NCBI GenBank assembly: GCA_022865845.1
Contig: JALHUC010000081.1
Location: forward strand, 1 to 5,140
From: a bacterium
GTDB taxonomy: Bacteria > BMS3Abin14
Reading direction: 5' to 3'
DNA: 5,140 bases
A program made the translations under genes and the position numbers. This document shows, one piece after another, positions 1 to 5,140 of the stretch (positions are counted from its first letter, which is position 1; every line of letters starts with the position of its first letter). The notes under the pieces were generated by a model. That model did not search any database and was not told the DNA's origin. It saw nothing but the letters and a program-made list of their open reading frames with translations.

Positions 1-38
1 GACTAACAGGCAAGTTCCTCACATAAGGCGACTCCATT

Positions 39-956
39 TTGGATGAGATGGCACTTAAAGACGAGAACCTGATCCTGGTAACCGGGGCCACCGGCTACAT
101 TGGCGGCCGGCTCCTGACAGCCCTGGAAAAGCGTGGGAAGAAAGTGCGCTGCCTTGCCAGAAAACCCGAACATCTCCTGGCAAACGTTGCTGCCGGTACC
201 CAGGTGGTCAAAGGGGATCTGTTTGATACTGAATCTCTGAAGAATGCTCTGGAGGGAGTACACACAGCGTACTATTTCGTCCATTCCCTGGGCGGCGGTT
301 CGGACTATGAACAGAGGGATCGGCAGGCAGCTGCAAATTTTTCAGAAGCGGCGCGCACCTGCGGTGTGAGCAAGATCATTTACCTGGGGGGACTCGGTTC
401 CGGAAATGGACTGTCAACTCACCTTGCGAGCCGTCAGGAGGTTGGTCGGATTTTAAGAGAATCTGGTGTCGGAGCCATCGAGTTCAGGGCTTCCATTATT
501 CTCGGTTCCGGCAGCCTGTCCTTCGAACTGATCAGGGCTCTGGTGGGAAGACTCCCCGTAATGATAACGCCCAGGTGGGTCCGGACCCCTGCCCAGCCCA
601 TTTCCATAAAGGACGTCATCGAGTACCTGGTGCAGGCCCTTGATGTTGATGCCCGGGATTGCCCGGTATTTGAAATAGGCGGCGCAGATATTGTGTCCTA
701 TCTCGGGATCATGCGGCAGTACGCTGCCAGGCGAGGTGTCACGCGGTTGTTCATACCTGTTCCCGTCCTGACACCCTGGCTGTCAAGTTTGTGGCTGGCC
801 CTGGTGACACCTTTATACGCCAGGGTGGGACGCCAGCTCATAGAGGGAGTTCGCAACGAAACCACAGTGCATGACACGTCGGCCAGGGACAGCTTCACGA
901 TCAGGCCCATGGGGATAGTCGAGGCGATCGACCGGGCAATGAACAAGGAAGACTAG
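39..956 (+). CDS. NAD(P)H-binding atypical SDR-family protein (YbjT/NmrA-like)
   Basis: This predicted cytosolic protein of 305 residues has an N-terminal Rossmann fold. The glycine-rich motif TGATGYIGGRL lies at residues 15-25, and GDLFD at 59-63 follows the third strand, where NAD(P)-binding epimerase-like proteins place the adenine-contacting Asp. Conserved family stretches include YYFVHSLG (78-85), YLGGLGS (115-121), FRASIILGSGS (149-159), TPAQPISIKDV (183-193) and RPMG (289-292). The classical SDR YxxxK catalytic motif is not evident, so it may be a redox sensor or an atypical reductase; the substrate is unknown. The C-terminal DUF2867 domain of longer YbjT-like proteins is absent, but the end at about 300 residues is normal for the short form. 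The start is uncertain: TTG at 39 lies 10 bases after AAGG (25-28), ATG at 48 is in frame but poorly spaced from it, and an in-frame TAA at 24-26 prevents further extension. It is first in a co-directional gene run, 60 bases before the next gene. Confidence 0.9.
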   Translation: MDEMALKDENLILVTGATGYIGGRLLTALEKRGKKVRCLARKPEHLLANVAAGTQVVKGDLFDTESLKNALEGVHTAYYFVHSLGGGSDYEQRDRQAAANFSEAARTCGVSKIIYLGGLGSGNGLSTHLASRQEVGRILRESGVGAIEFRASIILGSGSLSFELIRALVGRLPVMITPRWVRTPAQPISIKDVIEYLVQALDVDARDCPVFEIGGADIVSYLGIMRQYAARRGVTRLFIPVPVLTPWLSSLWLALVTPLYARVGRQLIEGVRNETTVHDTSARDSFTIRPMGIVEAIDRAMNKED

Positions 957-970
957 AGATTCGTTCAATC

Positions 971-994
971 CCACCGGGCAGTCCCTTCCGGTGG
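971..994 (+). repeat. Intergenic inverted repeat (stem-loop) between SDR and DUF2177 genes
   Basis: CCACCGG (971-977) and CCGGTGG (988-994) form a perfect 7-bp stem, extendable by one G-U pair, with a loop of about 10 bases. It sits in the 60-base gap between the first two genes, 11 bases before the ribosome binding site at 1006-1011. No T-run follows, so it is not a standard intrinsic terminator. An mRNA processing or stability hairpin is possible; chance is also possible. Confidence 0.4.
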
Positions 995-1005
995 ACACCT
1001 GGTCC

Positions 1006-1011
1006 TGGAGG
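1006..1011 (+). promoter_or_regulatory. Ribosome binding site TGGAGG for the DUF2177 gene
   Basis: TGGAGG ends 5 bases before the ATG at 1017. This is close to the anti-Shine-Dalgarno complement and supports that start. Confidence 0.7.
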
Positions 1012-1016
1012 ATCCA

Positions 1017-1427
1017 ATGAACACCTTTTTCTACATCAAGCTCTACCTTGTCACAGTCCCTGTTTTTTTCGCCATCGACATGATCTGGTTGGGATACGCC
1101 TCCAGGGGATTTTACAAAAATAACATCGGCCACCTGATGAGTACCACAGTGAACTGGCCTGCGGCCATTATGTTCTATCTCATCTTCATCGCCGGGATCC
1201 TCGTATTCGCCGTGGGACCAGCCATAAGGAGTGATTCTCCTGGAAAGGCGGCTCTCCTGGGCGGATTGTTCGGGCTCTTCACTTACGCTACCTATGACCT
1301 GACAAACCTCGCGACCTTGAGAGACTGGTCCGTAAAAGTGGTGGTCGTGGATATCCTGTGGGGCATCGTTCTGTGCTCCTCGGTGGCACTGATCAGCACC
1401 CTCCTGGCCAGGTGGCTTTCACGGTGA
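1017..1427 (+). CDS. DUF2177 family integral membrane protein
   Basis: This small inner-membrane protein of 136 residues has about four predicted transmembrane helices, near residues 8-27, 47-69, 76-95 and 108-131. It carries the family signature residues: an acidic-aromatic DMIWLG at 21-26 inside the first helix, a G-F-Y segment at 31-33, NWPAA at 46-50, the highly conserved TYDLTNLATL at 92-101, and D-x-x-W-G at 112-116. The length matches the family. No biochemical function is established to my knowledge. The intramembrane Asp and Trp residues suggest ligand or lipid binding rather than a simple anchor, but that is inference. ATG at 1017 has a strong TGGAGG 5 bases upstream. The gene lies 60 bases after the SDR-like gene and 66 bases before the PNPOx-like gene. 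DUF2177 genes are commonly found in clusters with DUF1295, FAD-oxidoreductase, DUF1365 and Cfa-like genes, as here. Confidence 0.92.
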   Translation: MNTFFYIKLYLVTVPVFFAIDMIWLGYASRGFYKNNIGHLMSTTVNWPAAIMFYLIFIAGILVFAVGPAIRSDSPGKAALLGGLFGLFTYATYDLTNLATLRDWSVKVVVVDILWGIVLCSSVALISTLLARWLSR

Positions 1428-1481
1428 CAGTATCCAAACACTGCTATCCATAGACGGTGTCAGCCGCTCTCATTGACCCAC

Positions 1482-1485
1482 GAGG
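1482..1485 (+). promoter_or_regulatory. Ribosome binding site GAGG deciding a TTG start
   Basis: GAGG ends 8 bases before TTG at 1494. An in-frame TAG at 1488-1490 blocks any start further upstream. There is no ATG between 1494 and the first conserved block, so TTG is the only credible start. Confidence 0.6.
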
Positions 1486-1493
1486 TTTAGCCC

Positions 1494-1841
1494 TTGGAAA
1501 AAAGAGCCGAACTGAAAGATACGGTAAGGCAGCTTCTGAACTCGCGGGAAGTGGCTGTTTTAGCTACCCAGGGTCCTGATTATCCCCACGCCTGTCTTGT
1601 AGCTTTTGCTGCCGCAGAGGATCTCCGGCATCTGTATTTCGTTACTAAGCGCTCAACCCGCAAGTTCGAAAACATGAACCACGACAACAGGGTGATGCTG
1701 TTGGTGGACGACCGCTCCAACTCGGAGAAGGATTTTGACAGCGCTACTGTGATCACCGGACGGGGAAAAGCGACCCCGGTACCCTACGATGCTGCAAGAG
1801 AAATCCTCCCCCTCTATCTGAACCGTCACCCCCACCTCTAA
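1494..1841 (+). CDS. PNPOx-like (pyridoxamine 5'-phosphate oxidase family) protein, truncated by in-frame TAA
   Basis: This protein of 115 residues belongs to the split-barrel flavin-binding superfamily (general-stress-protein-26/PNPOx-like), whose members bind FMN, F420 or haem. Family features are VAVLATQ at 20-26, the basic TKRSTRKFENM at 51-61 where FMN-phosphate contacts usually lie, VDDRSN at 71-76, and the barrel strand ITGRGKA at 87-93. It ends at HPHL (112-115) with a TAA (1839-1841). The same frame continues beyond this stop with another 39 codons that look like the normal C-terminus, so the natural gene is probably about 155 codons. The product as written lacks the last strand(s) of the barrel and may be unstable. 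TTG at 1494 is chosen from GAGG at 1482-1485. The substrate is unknown; in this cluster an FMN- or flavin-linked stress role is plausible but inferred. It could be a recent pseudogene or reflect a single-base sequence error. Confidence 0.82.
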   Translation: MEKRAELKDTVRQLLNSREVAVLATQGPDYPHACLVAFAAAEDLRHLYFVTKRSTRKFENMNHDNRVMLLVDDRSNSEKDFDSATVITGRGKATPVPYDAAREILPLYLNRHPHL

Positions 1842-1961
1842 GCTTTCGCCAAGGATGAAAGCAGCGTACTTGTCTGGGTTGAGATCGAAAGTTACGCTGT
1901 TGTGACCCGGTTCCAGAATCTCACGGTCCTGGAAATGGATCCCGGAGTTATTTTGTCATGA
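1842..1961 (+). pseudogene. Severed C-terminal segment of the PNPOx-like gene
   Basis: Directly after the TAA, the same reading frame runs 39 codons to a TGA at 1959-1961. It encodes AFAKDESSVLVWVEIES then YAVVTRFQNLTVLEM. This matches what PNPOx-like family members carry after the HPHL segment: a strand rich in V/E, then a Y-x-V-V-x-R-F-Q-N strand. There is no ribosome binding site or plausible start within it, so it is not a separate gene. The conserved character of this tail shows that the lesion is one nonsense codon, not a frameshift, and that it is recent or artefactual. A change from GAA, AAA or CAA to TAA is the simplest explanation. If the stop is real, 1842-1992 is an untranslated stretch inside the operon. 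Confidence 0.8.
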
Positions 1962-1980
1962 CCTGCATGTCACTGACCAT

Positions 1981-1986
1981 GGGAGG
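1981..1986 (+). promoter_or_regulatory. Ribosome binding site GGGAGG deciding a GTG start
   Basis: GGGAGG ends 6 bases before GTG at 1993, which gives near-ideal spacing. It is the strongest Shine-Dalgarno-like site in the window and sets the start of the DUF1295 gene. Confidence 0.75.
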
Positions 1987-1992
1987 TCCCTC

Positions 1993-2763
1993 GTGACCCA
2001 GGTTTTCCTGACGGCTGTCTGGGCCCTTGTCATCTATCTGCTCTGCATCTTCCTTCTGGCTCTCAGGCTCAGGGACAACAGTATCATGGACATCGCATAC
2101 GGCCTGGCTTTCATCACGGCAGCTTCCGCTGCGGCGTTAGCTGCGGGGACTTCCCACCCGCGTTTTATCCTTCTCGACACCATGGTGATCCTCGGGGGGC
2201 TGCGGCTTGCGGTTCACCTGTTTTTCAGAAAACGGGGACATGGGGAAGATTTCCGTTACAGGAAATGGCGGGAGGAATGGGGCAACAGCTTTCTGCTCCG
2301 CAGTTTTTTACAGATCTACGTCCTTCAGGGCGCCGTGGTCCTTATTGTGTCATCCCCTGTCCTTGCAGTGGCTGCCAGTCCCGGAGGTAAGCTCGGCCCT
2401 CTAGATACCGTTGGCCTCTTTATCTGGATCGTGGGCCTGCTTTTCGAAGCCGTTGGGGACTGGCAATTGCTGAGGTTCAAGAAAGATCCTGCCAACAAGG
2501 GTAAGATCATTACCATCGGCCTTTGGCGCTACACCCGCCACCCTAACTATTTCGGCGAGTGCTGCCTGTGGTGGGGCGTATATCTGGTGGCACTGGGCTC
2601 ACCTGGTGCATGGTGGACTTTCATCAGTCCCTTGAGCATCAATTTCCTGCTTCTTTACGTTTCGGGCATCCCCATGCTGGAGAAAAAGTACGAGGGTAAT
2701 CTGGCCTTCGAGGATTACAAGAAAAGGACAAGCCCCCTCATCCCCTGGTACCCAAAAACCTGA
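1993..2763 (+). CDS. DUF1295 family membrane protein (steroid 5-alpha-reductase / ICMT-like)
   Basis: This polytopic inner-membrane protein of 256 residues shows the full DUF1295 signature. GEDFRYRKWREEWG lies at 84-97, FEAVGDWQL at 151-159, FKKDPANKG at 162-170, GLWRYTRHPNYFGE at 176-189, WWG at 193-195 and SGIPMLE at 224-230, followed by YKKRTSPLIPWYPK at the C-terminus. Hydrophobic segments are evident near 5-25, 33-52, 58-77, 105-128, 138-158, 190-205 and 208-226. The RHPNYFGE region resembles the cofactor-binding end of 5-alpha-reductases and isoprenylcysteine methyltransferases, so a reductase or methyltransferase acting on a membrane lipid is plausible; the reaction is not established. 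The GTG start has GGGAGG 6 bases upstream. It is 17 bases ahead of the FAD oxidoreductase gene, indicating co-transcription, and length and motifs are intact. Confidence 0.94.
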   Translation: MTQVFLTAVWALVIYLLCIFLLALRLRDNSIMDIAYGLAFITAASAAALAAGTSHPRFILLDTMVILGGLRLAVHLFFRKRGHGEDFRYRKWREEWGNSFLLRSFLQIYVLQGAVVLIVSSPVLAVAASPGGKLGPLDTVGLFIWIVGLLFEAVGDWQLLRFKKDPANKGKIITIGLWRYTRHPNYFGECCLWWGVYLVALGSPGAWWTFISPLSINFLLLYVSGIPMLEKKYEGNLAFEDYKKRTSPLIPWYPKT

Positions 2764-2780
2764 GCACGGAGAACAGCTGA

Positions 2781-4082
2781 ATGACGGCACAGTCTAAACA
2801 AGCGTCAGGATCCCCCGTTGAAACTGGGCTCCGCATCGGGGTCATCGGAGGCGGAGTAGCTGGTATCGTGGCCGCCTACATGCTCCAGGAGAAACACGAT
2901 GTCACCCTTCTTGAAGCCAACGACTACCTCGGAGGACACACCCACACGATCGTCATTGAGGAAGGTCCCGACGCGGGGACACCGGTGGATACCGGTTTCA
3001 TTGTAATGAACGACCGGACCTACCCCCTCTTCAGCACCTTCCTGGACCGTCTGGGAGTCTCTATGCGGGCCACAGCAATGTCCTTTTCCTACCATGACCG
3101 ACTCTCGGGGTTGGCCTACTCGGGTTCAGGCTTGAACGGATTGTTCGCCCAGCGAAGAAACCTGTTGCGCCCCTCTTTCCTGAGGATGGTCCGAGGGATC
3201 TTCCGTTTCTGGGGGGATGCGAAAAGAGACCTCGCTGCGGGCTCCGTACCGTCGGGAAATCTGGGGGAGTACCTTGAGGGTCGATATCCCAGGGAAACCA
3301 TCGAGAATTACATCCTCCCCATGGCAGCAGCTATCTGGTCCACCCCGGCCTCGGAGGTCGATAAATTCCCCTGTGAATCGTTCCTCCGTTTTTTCAGCAA
3401 CCACGGGCTCCTTGGAGTTCGTAACAGGCCCCAGTGGATGACTGTCGTGGAAGGCAGCCACAGCTACGTCAAGGCTTTCCAGGATTCCTTCAACGGAAGG
3501 ATCCTGCTGAAAAGCCCCGTTCAAGAGGTTTCCCGGCACCGGTCGGGTGTCACGGTGAGGATGGCAGGAGGCTACGAGCACTTCTTCGACCACGTGGTGA
3601 TAGCCGTTCATGCCGACGACGCCCTGCGCCTCCTCGAGGACCCTACCGAAAAAGAGGCCCGCCTCCTTGGTCCCTGGGAATACCAGGTCAATGACACAGT
3701 GCTGCACACCGACACCTCGGTCCTCCCCAGGGAGCCCAGAGCCTGGTCCTGCTGGAACTATTGCCGCGAGGACGGCGCGGAAGATTTAAGGCCTGTCTCT
3801 GTGTCCTACAGCATGAACCTCCTCCAGGGCCTGAAGACGGCCCGGCACTATTGCGTGTCTCTAAACCGGCACACACCCGTCCGGGAAGACACCGTCGTCG
3901 CGCGCATGGTCTACCGTCATCCGTCCTACACTTTTGCTTCGGTGAAAACCCAGAAGGAGCTGCACCGCCTCAACGGGGTCCAAAACAGCTGGTTCTGCGG
4001 GAGCTATTTCGGCTACGGTTTTCACGAGGACGCGGTCCGCTCCGCCGTGGATGTTGGCCGGGAGTTCGGGGTCGGGCTGTGA
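2781..4082 (+). CDS. FAD-dependent oxidoreductase, amine-oxidase-like (NAD(P)-binding Rossmann-like)
   Basis: This flavoprotein of 433 residues has a dinucleotide-binding GVIGGGVAGI at 20-29 and the ribose-binding Glu at 45 (LLEAND). GGHTHT follows at 51-56, the second FAD-contact segment of amine-oxidase and phytoene-desaturase-like proteins. Family stretches continue with VDTGFIVMN (69-77), AAIWSTP (183-189), FFSNHGLL (204-211), PQWMTVVEGSHSYV (217-230) and the C-terminal CGSYFGYGFHEDAVRSA (406-422), which closes the FAD site. There is no signal peptide; the first 17 residues are a polar leader. It probably oxidises, desaturates or isomerises an acyl chain made or modified by the neighbouring methyltransferase. 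That role is inferred from context, and the substrate is not known from sequence. ATG at 2781 has GGAG at 2768-2771. Its TGA overlaps the GTG of the next gene by 4 bases, suggesting translational coupling with the DUF1365 domain. Confidence 0.94.
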   Translation: MTAQSKQASGSPVETGLRIGVIGGGVAGIVAAYMLQEKHDVTLLEANDYLGGHTHTIVIEEGPDAGTPVDTGFIVMNDRTYPLFSTFLDRLGVSMRATAMSFSYHDRLSGLAYSGSGLNGLFAQRRNLLRPSFLRMVRGIFRFWGDAKRDLAAGSVPSGNLGEYLEGRYPRETIENYILPMAAAIWSTPASEVDKFPCESFLRFFSNHGLLGVRNRPQWMTVVEGSHSYVKAFQDSFNGRILLKSPVQEVSRHRSGVTVRMAGGYEHFFDHVVIAVHADDALRLLEDPTEKEARLLGPWEYQVNDTVLHTDTSVLPREPRAWSCWNYCREDGAEDLRPVSVSYSMNLLQGLKTARHYCVSLNRHTPVREDTVVARMVYRHPSYTFASVKTQKELHRLNGVQNSWFCGSYFGYGFHEDAVRSAVDVGREFGVGL

Positions 4083-5140
4083 ACTCCGTTCTTTTCACCG
4101 GCAGGATCGTGCACGCTCGATCACAGCCGTTAAAACACCGGTTTTCCTACCCGCTATATTTTTACGGTTTTGACATCGACAAACTGGACGAACTGGAAAG
4201 CCGTGTCCTTCTCTTCGGTCACAACCGCATTCGTCCGGTGGCCCTGCATGACAGGGACTATCTCAGCCCCGGGGCGGGCAGCCTTCGGGAGAAGCTTCAC
4301 GCTCTACTCCGGGAGGCGGGGCATGACGTGGAACCGGAGCAGGTTATCCTCGTCACATCGGCCAGGGTGATGCACTACGTATTTAACCCAGTGAGCTTCT
4401 TTTACTGCTACGACAAAGGGGTACTGCGGTGGGTTGTAGCCCAGGTGAACAATACCTTCGGCGAGATGCACGTATATCTGCTCACAGACCTTTTACCGGC
4501 CAGGCGCCAGGGAGAACTCCATTTCCAGACGGCCAAGGCTTTTCACGTCTCCCCTTTCTTTGACCGTCAGGGGAAATATGACTTTTACTTCAAGGACATC
4601 CAGGACAATAACCTGGACGTCACTCTCCATTACACCCGGGGGGATGCCCTTGTCTTCGCGGCCCACCTTACCGGCACCCCCACCAGTTTGAAGCGGTGGA
4701 CGGTGGTGGGAAAGCTGCTGCGTCACCCCCTTACGGCCAGCTTTACGAAGCCCCGTATCATTTGGCAGGCGGGGCGTTTGAAGTTTCAAAAGCACCTTCC
4801 TGTCTACCACAAACCCCCCCCGGCAGACCCCATGACCATCCGCGGCGCTCCGCCAGGCCCGGTTGACCGCCTGGCAAGAGCCGCGTTCCTGAGTTTTACT
4901 TCCAGGATCACTAAAGGTTCGCTCACGGTGACCTATCCGGAAGGACACTCCCGGAAGCTGGGAAGGGAGGACTTCGGTGGAGAGGAAAAGGAGGCATCCC
5001 TGGTGGTCAGGGACAATATCTTCTTCCGCAAAACCCTTCTCCATGGAGATATTGGATTTGGCGAGTCCTATGTGGCCGGGGATTGGATGTCCGATGATCT
5101 GGCGGGGACTCTGAGCCTTCTCGCTGAGAACCTTGATGAA
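4079..5140 (+). CDS. DUF1365 - cyclopropane-fatty-acid-synthase-like (Cfa/CMAS) fusion, 3' partial
   Basis: From GTG at 4079 the frame stays open for 354 codons to the window edge. Residues 1-245 are a complete DUF1365 domain: HRFSYPLYFYGFDID (20-34), MHYVFNPVSFFYCYD (98-112), VNNTFGE (123-129), K-x-FHVSPF (153-160) and WQAGRLKFQKHLPVY (229-243). After a proline-rich hinge (246-251), residues from about 262 match the N-terminus of Cfa-type SAM-dependent methyltransferases: ITKGSLTVTYPEG (277-289), VVRDNIFFRK (309-318) and GDIGFGESYVAGDW (323-336). The SAM-binding catalytic domain must lie beyond the window. Cfa enzymes methylate unsaturated acyl chains of phospholipids at the membrane; DUF1365 has no established reaction. 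The GTG overlaps the preceding TGA (GTGA). An eight-C run at the hinge raises the possibility that this is really two genes, with the second starting at ATG 4832. The frame runs off the window with no stop. Confidence 0.85.
   Translation, partial: MNSVLFTGRIVHARSQPLKHRFSYPLYFYGFDIDKLDELESRVLLFGHNRIRPVALHDRDYLSPGAGSLREKLHALLREAGHDVEPEQVILVTSARVMHYVFNPVSFFYCYDKGVLRWVVAQVNNTFGEMHVYLLTDLLPARRQGELHFQTAKAFHVSPFFDRQGKYDFYFKDIQDNNLDVTLHYTRGDALVFAAHLTGTPTSLKRWTVVGKLLRHPLTASFTKPRIIWQAGRLKFQKHLPVYHKPPPADPMTIRGAPPGPVDRLARAAFLSFTSRITKGSLTVTYPEGHSRKLGREDFGGEEKEASLVVRDNIFFRKTLLHGDIGFGESYVAGDWMSDDLAGTLSLLAENLDE
4814..4821 (+). repeat. C8 homopolymer at the DUF1365/Cfa junction
   Basis: Eight consecutive C bases encode the start of the proline hinge, after Lys 245. 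The run lies exactly between the two domains. One C fewer would bring the TGA at 4833-4835 into frame and end the DUF1365 product six codons later. One C more would lead to a TGA at 4864-4866. Such runs are prone to replication or transcription slippage and to sequencing miscounts. Confidence 0.75.
4832..4835 (+). other. Candidate internal start/stop overlap ATGA for a separate Cfa-like gene
   Basis: ATG at 4832 (residue Met 252 of the fused frame) overlaps a TGA in the +1 frame, the typical overlap of coupled operon genes. A protein begun here would start MTIRGAPPGPVDRLARAAF, which looks like an ordinary N-terminus of free-standing Cfa-like enzymes. No Shine-Dalgarno sequence precedes it, so it would depend on coupling to translation of the DUF1365 part. 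Confidence 0.45.

Noticed and set aside
1..46. Possible tail of an upstream gene, ending at TAA 24-26 or at TGA 44-46
   Set aside because: Two frames reach a stop here, but 7 to 14 residues are too few to identify a family or choose a frame. No promoter motif is convincing in this stretch either.
1421..1463. Imperfect direct repeat ACGGTGACAG / ACGGTGTCAG (9 of 10) with TATCCA twice between the copies, in and after the end of the DUF2177 gene
   Set aside because: The first copy partly overlaps the coding end and stop, the repeats are short, and there is no symmetrical operator layout or other support for a binding site.
1839..1841. TAA read as a sense codon through genetic-code reassignment
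   Set aside because: Only one such codon is seen, all other genes are free of internal stops, and TAG and TGA serve as ordinary stops here. A point mutation or error is far simpler.
1959..1998. Three TGACC copies around the DUF1295 gene start
   Set aside because: They are five-base matches with unequal spacing, one at a stop codon and one at a start codon; this is expected by chance.
3126..3707. Open frame of 193 codons on the minus strand
   Set aside because: It lies antisense within the well-supported FAD oxidoreductase gene, its peptide resembles no family I recognise, and it fits a shadow frame in GC-rich coding sequence.
4170..4370. Short + strand open frame of 66 codons
   Set aside because: It is an alternative frame inside the DUF1365 domain, which shows continuous family motifs from 4079 onward.
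4493..5044. Open frame of 183 codons on the minus strand
   Set aside because: It is antisense to the DUF1365-Cfa frame, whose conserved motifs run through the same bases. No recognisable domain is present.

Overview
The window carries a single run of six co-directional genes on the + strand, with no RNA genes, insertion sequences or CRISPR arrays. The base composition is moderately GC-rich. Four of the six genes start with TTG or GTG, the ribosome binding sites are purine-rich (GGAGG-like), and gene spacing is tight. This fits a Gram-negative bacterium. The protein sequences look proteobacterial or Desulfobacterota-like to me, but I cannot place the organism further from sequence alone.

Layout: (1) 39-956, an atypical short-chain-dehydrogenase-like NAD(P)-binding protein. 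(2) 1017-1427, a DUF2177 four-helix membrane protein. (3) 1494-1841, a PNPOx-like flavin/FMN-binding protein cut short by an in-frame TAA; its recognisable C-terminus continues in the same frame to 1961. (4) 1993-2763, a DUF1295 membrane protein of the steroid-5-alpha-reductase/ICMT-like type. (5) 2781-4082, an amine-oxidase-type FAD protein. (6) 4079 to the window end, one open frame joining a complete DUF1365 domain to the N-terminal part of a cyclopropane-fatty-acid-synthase (Cfa/CMAS) type methyltransferase. It has no stop before the window edge, so it is partial at its 3' end.

Genes 4-6 form the usual core of a widespread cluster (DUF1295, FAD oxidoreductase, DUF1365, Cfa-like methyltransferase). 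The cluster is commonly associated with photolyase, MerR/LitR-type or RpoE-ChrR-type light and singlet-oxygen regulation. The likely job, by inference, is SAM-dependent methylation and redox remodelling of unsaturated acyl chains in membrane phospholipids. The small membrane protein and the NAD(P)- and flavin-binding proteins would be accessories.

Two points deserve attention. First, the DUF1365-Cfa junction contains a run of eight C followed by an ATG at 4832 that overlaps a TGA in the +1 frame (ATGA). Removing one C would convert the fused frame into two separate genes with a classic 4-base overlap. The fusion may therefore be real, a slippage site, or a one-base sequence error. Second, the PNPOx-like gene has a single nonsense codon inside an otherwise well-conserved frame. 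The two lesions lie about 3 kb apart, which suggests either a decaying operon or imperfect sequence.
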